Shown one piece after another: positions 39,074 to 50,970 of a DNA stretch of 64,000 nt. The notes under the pieces were generated by a model. It was not told where the DNA came from. It searched no databases and saw only the letters and a list, made by a program, of their open reading frames with translations. The stretch is from Chrysomallon squamiferum (taxonomy: Eukaryota; Mollusca; Gastropoda; Neomphalida; Peltospiridae): the NCBI GenBank assembly GCA_012295275.1, contig CM022670.1, positions 41,722,974 through 41,786,973 of the forward strand, in the 5' to 3' direction. A program made the translations under genes and the position numbers. The stretch's first letter is position 1. Each line of letters opens with the position of its first letter.

Positions 39074-42000
39074 GTTAAACAAAGCTGTATGTGTTAATAT
39101 TGTCAGATGATAAGTGCAGAGGCTCCTGTGTTGTTTGCGAAAGCTGCAGAGATTTTTATCAGTGAGTTGTCACTTCGTGCGTGGATCCACACAGAAGACA
39201 ACAAACGAAGAACACTGCAGGTGAAATCTTTGTTACACTCTCCATCTTCTCAATTAGCTCTTCCACTTCTTTGTTAGCTCTTCCACTGTGTTTGTAACTC
39301 TTCCACTGTATTTGTAACGCTGAAAATCTTTGTTAAACTCCATCTCCAAATCTTCTCCAGTTAATTAGCTCTTCCACTTCTCAAATAGCTCTTCCACTGT
39401 GTTTGTAACACTGCAGGTGAAATCTTTGTTAAACTCTCCATCTTCTCAAATAGCTCTTCCACTTCTCAATCTTTCCACTGTAAATTTTCCACTGTAAACA
39501 CTGCAGGTGAAATCTTTGTTAAACTCTCCATCTTCTCAAATAGCTCTTCCACTTCTCAATTAGCTCTTCCACTTCTCAAATAGCTCTTCCACTTCTCAAT
39601 TAGCTCTTCCACTTCTCAAATAGCTCTTCCACTGTATTTGTAACACTGCAGGTGAAATCTTTGTTAAACTCTCCATCTTCTCAAATAGCTCTTCCACTTC
39701 TCAAATAGCTCTTCCACTGTATTTGTAACACTGCAAGTGAAATCTTTGTTAAACTCTCCATCTTCTCAGTTAGCTCTTCCACTGTGTTTGTAACACTGCA
39801 GGTGAAATCTTTGTTAAACTCTCCATCTTCTCAAATAGCTCTTCCACTGTATTTGTAACACTGCAGGTGAAATCTTTGTTAAACTCTCCATCTTCTCAAA
39901 TAGCTCTTCCACTTCTCAATTAGCTCTTCCACTTCTCAAATAGCTCTTCCACTGTATTTGTAACACTGCAGGTGAAATCTTTGTTAAACTCTCCATCTTC
40001 TCAATTAGCTCTTCCACTGTGTTTGTTAGCTCTTCCACTGTATTTGTAACACTGCAGGTGAAATCTTTGTTAAACTCTCCATCTTCTCAAATAGCTCTTC
40101 CACTGTATTTGTAACACTGCAGGTGAAATCTTTGTTAAACTCTCCATCTTCTCAATTAGCTCTTCCACTTCTCAAATAGCTCTTCCACTGTATTTGTTAA
40201 CACTGCTCTTCCATCTTCTCAGTTAGCTCTTCCACTGTGTTTGTAACACTGCAGGTGAAATCTTTGTTAAACTCTCCATCTTCTCAATTAGCTCTTCCAC
40301 TTCTCAAATAGCTCTTCCACTGTGTTTGTAACACTGCAGGTGAAATCTTTGTTAAACTCTCCATCTTCTCAGTTAGCTCTTCCACTTCTCAATTAGCTCT
40401 TCCACTTCTCAAATAGCTCTTCCACTGTATTTGTAACACTGCAGGTGAAATCTTTGTTAAACTCTCCATCTTCTCAATTAGCTCTTCCACTTCTCAAATA
40501 GCTCTTCCACTTCTCAAATTGTAACACTTCCAGGTGTAATTTTTGTTAAACTGCCAACTGAAATCTTTGTTAAACTCTTCCATCTTCTCAAATAGCTCTT
40601 CCACTGTGTTTGTTAGCTCTTCCACTGTAATTTTGTTAAACACTTCCAGGTCAAATCTTTCCACTTAAACTCTTCCATCTTCTCAATTAGCTCTTCCACT
40701 TCTCAATTAGCTCTTCCACTTCTCAAATAGCTCTTCCACTGTGTTTGTAACACTGCAGGTGAAATCTTTGTTAAACTCTCCATCTTCTCAATTAGCTCTT
40801 CCACTGATTGGTTACAAAACCACAGTACAAATGTTATATTGTGACAGAGTTTAGTTTTCTGTTTATAAATGCTACTGTATTACTAGATTGTATTAAGAGT
40901 AATTTTGTTTTTCAGAGAAATGATATTGCCATGGCGATATCAAAATATGATCAGTTTGACTTTTTGATTGACATTGTCCCCAGAGATGAACTGAAACCAC
41001 CAAAACGATCTGTAAGTGGTTTATGTCATTGCACACAGTTTACTTGATAATCTCTCACACATCTTCCTTGAACAGTTTCTCATTCAATCCTATACCATGC
41101 TGGGGTGTCATTAAACATTCATTCATTCATTCACTTCTATTTAGATTATGTTTGTCATCACTGGTTAAATCTGATCTGCTGTTAGAGAATATTGTTGTAT
41201 GTAGAAAGATGCTTAACAGATAGGTAGCTATTAGTATACATTAAGCTGAGTTTGTGAATTTAGTCTGATATTTTGTTTTATTTAAATCCTGGTTTACAAT
41301 GGTATTAAATTTAAAAATCCCACTAAATGTTTTTAATTCACAGTTTATTAGGTTTTAGTTTATTAATTATATTTGATTTTAGGATGACAACAGAGTGACA
41401 TCATCATCAATCCCAGATCAAATCCAGTACTATCTGCAGATGGCACAACAACAATCCCAACAACAACAACAGCAGCAACAACAACAAACAACACTACAGC
41501 CCACTGTTGTGACAACACCACAAGCAGTTGCTCAACCACAACCAGCACAAGCAACCAGTCAAACCCAGGTCTCCTCTATACAGTTACCAAGTAAGACTTT
41601 TACTGAAATCTGTGTGTTAGATTGTTACATCTCCTCTATACAGTTACCAAATAAGAGTTTTACTGAAATCTATGTGTGTTAGATTGTTACATCTCCTCTA
41701 TACAGTTACCAAATAAGAGTTTTACTGAAATCTATGTGTGTTAGATTGTTAAGTCTCCTCTATACAGTTACCAAGTAAGAGTTTTACTGAAATCTGTGTG
41801 TGTTAGATTGTTACATCTCCTCTATACAGTTACCAAATAAGAGTTTTACTGAAATCTGTGTGTGTTAGATTGTTACATCTTCATGTACAGTTACCAAGAA
41901 AGAGTTTTATTGAAAGATGTATGTTAGATTGTTACATCTCCTCTATACAGTTACCAAGTAAGAGTTTTACTGAAATCTGTGTATGTTAGATTGTTAAGTG

Positions 42001-43658
42001 TCCTCTATACAGTTACCAAATAAGAGTTTTACTGAAATCTGTGTGTGTTAGATTGTTAAGTGTCCTCTATACAGTTACCAAGTAAGAGTTTTACTGAAAT
42101 CTGTGTGTGTTAGATTGTTACATCTCATGTACAGTTACCAAGTAAGAGTTTTACTGAAATCTGTGTATGTTAGATTGTTAAGTCTCCTCTATACAGTTAA
42201 CAAGTAAGAGTTTTACTGAAATCTGTGTGTTAGATTGTTAAATCTCATCTATACAATAGCAATGTAAATACTGGTGGAATATACTGAATAAAAATTAACC
42301 ATAATTAAGATAATTAAGAGTATTGTGTGTGATAAAATCTACATATTATTATAAACACAATGTTTGTTACTGTTTTTTGTCTTTTCTTAATTTTAAATCT
42401 TAGTAAAGTTTACTAATTATTTTATTTCAGCTGGACAGATTATTCAGCAGCCGTTCCAGGTGCAGGTGAGTCAACTTGCAGTCTAAAGTAACTTGATTTA
42501 AAAGTTTAAAAACTGGAAATGGGTGTAATATTTAATAAATTAGTTTTTGTCTTACTTGTAGACTTTGAGAGTGTGTGTGTGTGTGTGTGTAAAATTTATA
42601 TTTATATAGTATATGTTTTTGTATTGAGAATGCATTTGACTTGTGTTAATAATGTGTGTATGTTTACAAAGAGTATGTATTTAAAAATAATGTTTTGTTA
42701 TTAGCAAGCTGCAGTGACAACAGCACAACCACAAGTGATCCAGGTCCAGGCACCACAAGTTCAACAGATCCAGCAACCAGTGCAGGCACAGGTACAGCAG
42801 GTTCAGGCTCAACCTGTTGGACAGACGACTCAGGTGTACCAGCAGGTAGTGACACCAAGTGGGCAGATTCAAAACATACCAGTAAGTGTTAACTGTAGTT
42901 ACGTATGAGTGTTAAATATCTTTATACTGTCTTCCAGCAAGTGCTAATATTATAGCAGTATGTATTAAATAATATAAATATATATCAGTGTTAAATATTA
43001 TGAATATGTACACCAGTTTATTTTATATAATATGTATCAGTAAGTGCTGGTATTATAAATGTTTATCAATATGTGTTGTGTAACTGTTACATTTTAAAAA
43101 TACATGTTAATAATGTTGTTTTTCAGATTCAACTGACTGCCAGTCAACTGCAAGCTATTCAGATGCAGCTGCAGGGTAAACAGACCGGAGCAAACCAGTC
43201 TATTGTCATACAGACCAACCAGGTGGCGCCAGCTGCAGAGACTATAAACATTACTGACCAGAACATGCAAACCTTTCAACAGGTACAAATTGTAAACCTT
43301 GAAACATCAAATAGATTTATTTTGTACGAATTGTGCAGTGACAGCATACTTCTATTAAATAAATCATGCCAATTTAAATGGTTGTGAATTTTCCGGTTAC
43401 AGTAGCTTACAAAGTGATAATTACTATCACACTAAGCTAACAAAATAAAATCTATTAATTTGTAAAACAGTTACGTTATTGTATCAGTACAGGTAGATTT
43501 TTAGAGTGGAGATTGATTTGAAATTTGTGTTTTAATTGCAGCCTGTGTATCAAGTGCAGCAGATACCAGGAATACAGGGAGCTCAGCAGATCTTCATCCA
43601 GCAACCAGCTGGTTCAGCAGACACAGAGAACCAGTCAGAAAACCAGGAAACATCCTAA
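38005..43658 (+). CDS. NFYC: Nuclear transcription factor Y subunit gamma (NF-YC), 363 aa
   Basis: Nine coding exons: 38005..38121, 38398..38469, 39107..39220, 40916..41011, 41383..41590, 42431..42465, 42705..42881, 43127..43282, 43542..43658 (TAA). They total 1,092 nt in one frame with GT-AG introns. Residues 47-130 form the histone-fold domain: [54 protein letters not shown] and [20 protein letters not shown], as in animal NF-YC, which pairs with NF-YB and then NF-YA to bind CCAAT boxes. The rest is a glutamine-rich activation region, including a run at about 155-168. Start chosen at the first ATG of the exon after the TTACAG acceptor; [12 protein letters not shown] is a usual N-terminus. 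Introns 3 and 5 are mostly minisatellite. Confidence 0.97.
39029..39070. repeat. (TA)n tract
   Basis: About 21 TA units shortly before NF-YC coding exon 3. Confidence 0.95.
39221..40806 (+). repeat. Minisatellite in NF-YC intron 3 carrying copies of the 5' splice site
   Basis: Compound repeat with units built from ACTGCAGGTGAAATCTTTGT, TAAACTCTCCATCTTCTCAA and TAGCTCTTCCACTGTATTTG, plus variable numbers of a short TAGCTCTTCCACTTCTCAA module. The end of exon 3 and the donor (AACACTGCAG/GTGAAATC) recur in each full unit: exact CTGCAGGTGAAATC copies start at 39,411, 39,501, 39,646, 39,796, 39,861, 39,966, 40,052, 40,117, 40,249, 40,334, 40,439 and 40,752; 39,731 is a variant. Confidence 0.95.
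41591..42260 (+). repeat. 61-bp minisatellite in NF-YC intron 5 carrying copies of the 5' splice site
   Basis: About ten copies of a unit of roughly 61 bp that starts with the last bases of exon 5 (CTCTATACAGTTACCAA) and continues with the intron start (GTAAGAGTTTTACTGAAAT). The donor GT is kept in copies whose CAGTTA starts at 41,765, 41,948, 42,072, 42,132 and 42,193, and is altered (AATAAG or AGAAAG) at 41,641, 41,704, 41,827, 41,888 and 42,010. Confidence 0.95.
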
Positions 43659-43708
43659 CAGCTAAGCCAACCTGCTACAGTACCGAGTCACACACAAAGA
43701 ATGGTCTA

Positions 43709-44340
43709 GTGCAAAAACATAAAAATATACAAATACTGCTACAGTGCAAAAATATACAGATACTGCTACAGTGCAAAAATATACAGATACTGCTACAGTC
43801 CAGATTTATACACAAATATTGCTACAGTCCAGATTTATACACAAATATTGCTACAGTGCAAAAATATACACAGATATTGATACCATCCAAATATATTCAC
43901 AAATATTGCTACAGTGCAAAAATATACAGATACTGCTACAGTGCAAAAATATACACAAATATTGCTACAGTCCAGATTTATACACAAATATTGCTACAGT
44001 GCAAAAATATACACCACAGTCCAAATATATTCACAAATATTGCTACAGTCCAAAATATTATACAGTGCAAAAATATGCTACATATTACAAAAAATATAAA
44101 CAAATATTACCACAGTCCAAATATATACACAAATATTGCTACAGTGCAAAAATATACACAAAAATATTATTGCTACAAAATATAAAAATACACAATCCAA
44201 AAATACACAGATAGACATAATGCAATAACATACACAAAAAATGCCATACTGAAAAATGTACACAAATATTGCTACAGTGCACAAATATACACAAATATTG
44301 CTACAGTGCAAAGATATACACAAATATTGCTGCAGTGCAG
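43709..44340 (+). repeat. 29-bp tandem array after the NF-YC stop
   Basis: Degenerate units of ATACACAAATATTGCTACAG plus TGCAAAAAT or TCCAGATTT. Three frames stay open across long parts of it, which is a composition effect. Confidence 0.9.
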
Positions 44341-44995
44341 ACATACAGAAATACATGCCATACTGAAAACATTCTGCAGTGTCTGTGTACAAAATGCATG
44401 TTGTGTGTGTGAAAAATGCAGTCTTCTTGCAAAAAGGAAAAAAGCACACGGATGCGGCCCCAGATCAAAACATATCTTTGGATTATTCTCATCTTTGTTA
44501 GACAATATTTCAACTGAACTTTTAAAACTTTTGGCCCTGGTAAAGAAAATCAAACTTGAAAAGTGTTTTCAGTCAAAGTGTTTTTTTATTTAATGATCAT
44601 GAAGGGAGTAGAAAATAAAATAATTTTATTCATTTTTGATCAAGTCTCACCTCCAACAGACATTGTTTTTCTGCCAGTGCCTGATGATCCCATGTCAGAA
44701 ATTGTGTCAATCAGAAATTTTACACAAAAATAATTTTCTGTTAATGGATAACTGATGTGACATCTTTGTTGTTAAGAAAACAAAATCACATTGAATCTAA
44801 TAACACAAGTTAAACAACTTTGTCATTAAATATGAAAATTTTACAAATTTAGGTATATTTTAAGAACTTGACTGATGTGTTTGGATAAGAGAATTTACTG
44901 TGAAAAAAACTCAATTTTATCTATATATTGTAACACCATACTTTTATTTTCATTTGTGGAACAGAAATAAGTTCATAAATCAGATTTTATTGTTT

Positions 44996-45030
<35 letters not shown>

Positions 45031-45184
45031 TTTTTTAAATTTATTTATTGTTTTGTTCTGTTTTGTATAAAAAAAAAAAAAAAATTAGGAAAAGATGTTT
45101 TACAGATACTATGTCTGATTCAGATGTTTTCTTTCTGACAAATACCTTAAGTGTTCACCTTGAAAAACCATCAAAACTTACAGT

Positions 45185-45330
45185 TGTGAAAAGCACAACA
45201 CATTGTTACATGTTTGTATGTATACAAATGTTCTGTGAAAAACACAACACCTTGTTACATGTATACAACTGTTCTGTGAAAAGCACAACACATTGTTAAA
45301 TGTATACAACTGTTCTGTCCTCATCTTGTT
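45185..45330 (+). repeat. Three 46-bp repeats
   Basis: Units beginning TGTGAAAAGCACAACACATT and ending TATACAACTGTTC, in the probable NF-YC 3' UTR. Confidence 0.85.
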
Positions 45331-45440
45331 ACCCTTGTTACTGGAAACACAACTGTGCATGTCAAGTAATTACTTTACAATGTATTGTGTTATTGCTATT
45401 TATACCAAGAAGAAAGAAAAGAATAAAATTCCTCATGTCT

Positions 45441-45758
45441 AAATTTTAACCCTTGTTTCAGTAAATATTTTCATTGTAAAGTTGTTTAAATGGTAATTTA
45501 TTTTTAGTGATGTGAATGAAACGTGAAAAACATCTGTATTTTGTTCATTATAAGTCATGATGTTGTAGAGTTCAAAATACAAACTAAGGGCCACAACTGA
45601 AATTGTATTTTAGTTTTCATTTGACATTTTACTTTATATTATATATATATATATTTTTTTTTTAATGTTAATTTGTTTCATTCTGTTTGCTGATAAGTAG
45701 GTCCCATACATTTGCTGTGGTTTCTGTATTTTTGAAATTATTATCATCATCATCATCA

Positions 45759-45805
<47 letters not shown>

Positions 45806-46104
45806 TGTTGATTTTTAAAAAAAAATTATTTACTTACTTGTTTACTTCTTTTTTTTAAATTTATTTTATTAGTACTACTTATTTTACACGTTTTTTACCT
45901 GCAATTAAGATCCAAATCAGATCTAATTTAACTCGGAACAAAGTATTTTCATAGTAAATAATAAGTGATCTATCGCAGAAAATACAGTTCCGTCCCAGAA
46001 AGCTACGTTTCGAGGTAGCGGCGAAATGTAAAAATGTATCTTGCCTCTACGAACAATGGTTGATGCATATAAATCAATAAATAAATAAATAAATAATAAA
46101 TAAA

Positions 46105-46135
<31 letters not shown>

Positions 46136-46549
46136 TAAATTGTTTTGTATGTTTTTGATATTTCCTACTGAGACGTACTAGAAAAACTGACCTATATATT
46201 CTGGACGCATTGAGTCAGTGTTAGCAAATTTTTATTCTATTTCTGGACTAACAGTTTGTTCAGAAACAAAAAATAGGATAACGTAATCAGAAATATGGAT
46301 ATAGTTCAGATAACATCAACAGTGAAAAAAGTTAAAAAAATAAACCAGAAAAAAAGAACAACATAATGTAACCTAGAGAGCAAAAGCTGCCTCGCAAACG
46401 ATTTATTGAATTGTACTGGCTGTAATTTGGAACATAATTTTTATTATTAGTAGGTTAATGAGACTAATAACGGAGAAAAGATGTAATTTGACATTGATTT
46501 TGCTAACCATGTTCTTAATTGTACCTTCTCTGTCATTATTTCAAAAAAC

Positions 46550-46614
<65 letters not shown>

Positions 46615-46708
46615 AAAAAAAATAAAAATAAAAAAATAAAATTGGAAAAACATCAACACACGTTACGTACAACTTATTTTCACATTCTCACCTTTACTAT
46701 TATTATTA

Positions 46709-46755
<47 letters not shown>

Positions 46756-47585
46756 GCTGTGATATCTCCGCAACTCTAAAATTATATTAATTACTCGGGG
46801 TTTTAATTCAAATCAATAGGACATTTCACATTGACTACGTCACTGATCTAAAACTTGAAAGAAGAGGGAAAAAAATAATAAAAATTAAAATAACTGTTTG
46901 GCGTCCATCCTTTTCAGTTTATTCCGGTTAGAGAAATTTTTATTGTTATTGTTTATTTTGTGTGTAGAACAGCGTCGTGTAGGGAGAAAAAAAAAATGTA
47001 GTTTTGTTACTCGTGGTTAGAAGGGATGATAAAACACAGAAGACTACAGAAGACAATTGTCAAGCTAGAAATTGTACACAAAACACTATGAAAGTTCATG
47101 TAGCTAATGTATCAGTGTATTAGAAATTCACTAAACAGAACAGGACTTGTTTTTCAAGATCTTCTCCCACCCTCAGTTTGAAGCTCAATAGCACTGAGTC
47201 TAGATCTAGAAAACGTATTATCATAAAAAAAAGTAACTGAATTCTTATGCTAGCAGCAAGTATTAAAGTGACAGTCTGGGTCAAACAAAACTGGTAACTC
47301 AGGGGTCTTGCACATTATAATAACTGAACAGAACACAAAACGATGTTCATGCTGTTGCGAAGGCGCAAGTGGTATATAGGTTCTGTAGTCAAGGCGGTTT
47401 GTTGCTGATTCACAGTGACTATAATCATAACAGCCTGGTAAACTTTGTTTTGAGAATTTGAAAATTAACAAAATCAAAAAATCAAAATATTTGAAAGTCG
47501 AGCGGTGACGCTAAACAAATATTTGTTTATATGTGGCCTAACTATCTAGTTATGTCGATAGTAATTATGAAAAATAAAAGTAATA
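45441..47585. other. AT-rich intergenic region
   Basis: No gene seen. Simple repeats: (ATT)n 45,748-45,804, AAAT runs 46,074-46,138, (AAT)n 46,548-46,606, (ATT)n 46,696-46,755. A short frame on the - strand at 47,250-47,477 has no recognisable features. Confidence 0.6.
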
Positions 47586-47978
47586 ATGTGCACGCTTTAT
47601 CAGTCATTTCGTAAAAAGAAAAGGGAAATGCCGCCTTTAAATACAACGTCTTCTACAGTATGGACAACGACAGCAAAATATCAGTTACAGATGTCATCAC
47701 CGTTTAAAACAGTTATTTTGTTCACTGTTCCAGTCGTTGGTGCTTTGCTTATTGTAATTTACATTGTGATGACGATTCTGAACAGAGTACAATGGGGATC
47801 AGTAACTAAAAAGTCACTGGATGTGTATGTACGTACCGTCACGAACAAACGCTCGATAAAACACGTTACTTGTTGTCCCCGTGTTCCTAATTTCGTGTCG
47901 GCAAAAAGATACTTTTTAGAAATTCTAAGATTTATAAAGATAATTTATAATGGATGGATGAAGTTTACTTTTTCTTAA
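47586..47978 (+). CDS. Possible small single-pass membrane protein (130 aa)
   Basis: Uninterrupted frame in non-repetitive sequence. The N-terminus is basic (RKKKRE), with a second ATG at residue 15. NTT at residue 19 is a possible glycosylation site. Residues 42-65 (VILFTVPVVGALLIVIYIVM and flank) form one strong hydrophobic membrane segment, followed by a basic, cysteine-containing tail. I do not recognise a family. The stretch GTATGTACGT after codon 80 resembles a donor, so it could be a first exon instead of a complete gene. No acceptor or paralogue confirms it, and it could be chance. Confidence 0.35.
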   Translation: MCTLYQSFRKKKREMPPLNTTSSTVWTTTAKYQLQMSSPFKTVILFTVPVVGALLIVIYIVMTILNRVQWGSVTKKSLDVYVRTVTNKRSIKHVTCCPRVPNFVSAKRYFLEILRFIKIIYNGWMKFTFS

Positions 47979-48486
47979 AACACACGATGAAAGGCAGTTT
48001 AATGGATATAATTCTATTCTAGGATTACCAGTAACGGTGCATCATAAATTAGGAAATGAAATTAAAATTATTCATTTAACATAAAAAGCAGAAATGTTTG
48101 TGTCAAGAATATTTTCCCTTTACTTTTTAATGTTTAATGAAATCTCAATTGGCTTTTTTTATGTGTTATAGTTGTAGAGAAAGGAATGACGTCACTGATA
48201 CTCCATGGTGATATCTCAATCATTAGGACATAATTTAAATGAAAACAATACGACAACGGTAAGATATCATCTTTTTGGATGTTCGAAATAAAGTTAGGAT
48301 ATTTTTGAATTTCTGGATTTCGGATAAGGTATCCTGAACCTGTACAAGCATATCTGAGGTGTTTATGAAAACGCAAAGTCTGGTTAGTATTGCAGATATA
48401 TTAACATAAAATATAATTGAAAAGACTTGTTGATTGCCCACATAACATTGAAAAAATAAATACAGAATTAGTTTTTCAGAACTTCT

Positions 48487-48657
48487 TTATTTGCTGTTAC
48501 CTCCTACATACTTAGTATGCTTCCCTTGGGCTACCACAGTTCCGTCTGCCTTGTTACAAATGTCCACTGATAAAAACGCCAACTTCCGGCCGACGTGCAG
48601 AGTGTGCGCATTAATCACAATCTCTGATCCTATAGGAACTGACTTCATGTAACTGCA

Positions 48658-48720
<63 letters not shown>

Positions 48721-48799
48721 CGTGTATCTTTTTTCACTGTTCTTTTCAGTGTTATTCCTTTTGTTGTTCCTTTAATAATTCAATATTCTAATACCAACC

Positions 48800-48888
<89 letters not shown>

Positions 48889-49547
48889 CATCACTTACGA
48901 TATATTCATGTTGATGCTAACACCGGGAACGTTGTTGGCCGTCGTCATCAACGCCCACGTCGACACGGCATCTATCAGCAGAGCAGTGGTGCCGCCATGA
49001 AGCACGCCTTTTATGTTGGATATTTCCTGTGTTACCGGAAGTTCACACGTGCATTTGCCTTCTGCTCCGTCCACAATTTTGATCTGTTGAATAAAATAAT
49101 GTTATAGATATTTTTCACAACAACAACCGTAATAATAATAATAAGTAGAAGAACTAGAATGAGGAGAGAGAAAGAAAGAATATAAGTTTAATATCATGTA
49201 TCAAGTTAAAGGACAATATTTGACCATGATTAAAATTTCCTTTTTACGCAAGAAATAACTTTATGTTTTTCAGAAATCTCGTATTTATTTATTTATTTGT
49301 TTGTTTGTTTTAATGTGAGATATTTTACTGCATTTATTTTAATGATTTAAGTTTAGAGTTTTCAAGTTGTCAAAGGTGAAAACATTTACTCAGTCTGGTC
49401 CGTGTCTTCGTTTTTGTGCACTATTTACTAAACACACATCTTTGATTCCGCGTTTACCTTATGCAAAACTGCATCGAGTCCGCCCGCCTGTATTCGCTGT
49501 TTCGCTATTTGTTGAAGTAGTTGCAGAACTGATCCAGCACGACTCAT
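48487..49547 (-). CDS. ACOT13: Acyl-coenzyme A thioesterase 13-like hotdog protein, 146 aa
   Basis: Three exons in transcript order: 49547..49458, 49083..48899, 48652..48487, total 441 nt, GT-AG introns in phases 0 and 2. The protein is a single hotdog-fold thioesterase that hydrolyses fatty acyl-CoA; animal ACOT13 acts as a tetramer in mitochondria and cytosol. Conserved positions include N53, H59-G60-G61 and D68 (GVLHGGTTALLIDAVST), matching the Asn, His-Gly and Asp catalytic region of human ACOT13, then NNVPGVSINMNISYM and GKHTKYVGGN near the end. Length agrees with the 140-aa human protein. Most of the 246-bp second intron is triplet repeats. The stop codon lies inside an AATAAA hexamer (48,491..48,486). 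Confidence 0.93.
48658..48717. repeat. (AAT)n tract in ACOT13 intron 2
   Basis: Runs almost up to the exon 3 acceptor; on the gene strand it is (ATT)n before ACTGCAG. Confidence 0.95.
48800..48889. repeat. (AAT)n(AGT)n tract in ACOT13 intron 2
   Basis: On the gene strand the (ACT)n part starts within about ten bases of the exon 2 donor. Confidence 0.95.
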
Positions 49548-49872
49548 TTTGTCAAAATCTGAAAATCTTTAAAATTCGATAATGAAAGGTTTCCCAACAA
49601 AGTCATTTTCAAATCACACCTCCGTCTCGGACTAGCTTCTCGATAAAAATTGTAATATCTGTATTCTGTATTGAGGAAGTGTATGGAGTTATGCAATACT
49701 GTTTAAAGATCGATGATTGTTTTATTTTTTGTTTGTTTTTATTATTTATTTATGTAATTAATATTTATTCACTTTAATATTTCGTTTGTATAATTATTTA
49801 CTTTGCTTATTTTTATTTATTTATTTATTTACTTAATTATTTATTTATTTTATCATCATCATAATCATCACC

Positions 49873-49877
<5 letters not shown>

Positions 49878-49926
<49 letters not shown>
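49878..49926. repeat. (AAT)n tract
   Basis: Triplet tract between ACOT13 and the first U4 gene. Confidence 0.95.
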
Positions 49927-49928
<2 letters not shown>

Positions 49929-50015
49929 TAAACAGTTAAAGTTAGAGTGATCGTTATTATTTTTATATTTTATGTTTCACGGTTACGTTAATTTATTAAG
50001 ATCCTTACAGAAAAA

Positions 50016-50093
50016 GGTCTATTTTCAGAGTCGAGACACCTGGTTGAGTTGTTTGACTTCAGTTTTATAACTGTGTTTAACATGTGTAACTTC
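50016..50093 (+). promoter_or_regulatory. snRNA-type promoter of U4 copy 1
   Basis: 78-bp block that differs at three positions from the block at the same distance before copy 2. The GACACCTGGTTGAGTT part lies about 55-65 bp upstream, where a proximal sequence element is expected. Its role is inferred from position and conservation. Confidence 0.6.
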
Positions 50094-50234
50094 AGCTTTG
50101 CGCAGTGGCGATACCGTAGCCAGTGAGGTTTATCCGAGGCGTGGTTATTGCTATTTGAAAACTATTCCCAATACCCAGAACGGACGCCCTTCATTGGGCG
50201 ATAAGTTCAATTTTTGATAGCCCCTACGGGGGCA
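50094..50234 (+). ncRNA. U4 spliceosomal snRNA, copy 1
   Basis: Begins AGCTTTGCGCAGTGGC like animal U4. It contains GTAGCCAGTGAGGTTTATCC (U6-pairing region), the 5' stem-loop with the GAGGCG...ATTGCT kink-turn element, CCCAATACCC, an Sm site AATTTTTGA and a terminal hairpin GCCCCTACGGGGGC. Length of 141 nt fits U4 (about 145). U4 pairs with U6 and keeps it inactive before spliceosome activation. Confidence 0.95.
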
Positions 50235-50752
50235 AATACATTAAATAAAAATAGTTTAAAAAATAATTTCATTCGAGTCTGCATTTTCATCTTTTGATTT
50301 TACGTAATAAATAGCAGCATACATAAAAGGTTGTAATGAACACTGTTAAATTAAACAATAAAAATGAAAATAAAATAAGCAAGCTTCATGCAAACAAAAA
50401 ATGTTTAAATTAGTCATTCAGTCAGTCAATCAATCAATAAAGAAACAAACAAATAAAAACTGATAAAATAAGAAAGCAAACCAACATCATAAAATAACTA
50501 AATAGATAAATAAGCAAACAAGCAAGCAATCAAACAAACACAAAATAGGTAAATTAATTTATTAATACATAATTAAGCAATTAAATAAATAAATAACTAA
50601 ATAAACGATTGAGCAAATGACAACAGATTAAAAAACCAACAATAGATAAATTAAAAATTAAAAACAGCAACAAGCAAAACAGAAACAACAAAAAAATAAA
50701 TAAATAGGCAAGGATGCTAACAAACAAACAAATAAGCAAGCAAGTTAGCAAA

Positions 50753-50787
<35 letters not shown>

Positions 50788-50892
50788 ATCAGGAAGGAAG
50801 GAAGAGAGCAACCAACAATCTTTATGTCATATTTAACAATTACACTAATTTATTAAGATCCTAACAAACAAAAAATGTTGAACGTTGCAAAT
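50235..50892. other. Spacer between U4 copies
   Basis: AT-rich, full of AAAT/AAAC tetranucleotide-like runs, with (AAAT)n at 50,750-50,790. No gene seen. Confidence 0.6.
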
Positions 50893-50970
50893 GGTCTATT
50901 TTCAAAGTCGAGACACCTGGTTGAGTTGTTTCACTTCAGTTTTATAACTGTGTTTAACATGCGTAACTTC
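50893..50970 (+). promoter_or_regulatory. snRNA-type promoter of U4 copy 2
   Basis: Matches the copy 1 block with three differences. Weaker similarity continues about 70 bp further upstream (ATTTATTAAGATCC). Confidence 0.6.

Larger units (their letters stand above)
43659..45440 (+). other. Probable 3' UTR of NF-YC
   Basis: Follows the NF-YC stop. It contains a 29-bp tandem array, AATAAA at about 44,617 and another at about 45,423, and three 46-bp repeats at 45,185-45,330. The true end cannot be set from sequence alone. Confidence 0.55.

Noticed and set aside
43709-44449. Long frames after NF-YC (about 156 codons on +, 123 on -)
   Set aside because: They follow the 29-bp array; the real NF-YC frame ends at 43,658.
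45005-45040. TTTA runs resembling AU-rich elements of the NF-YC 3' UTR
   Set aside because: They are a simple (TTTA)n microsatellite; similar runs occur throughout the window outside UTRs.
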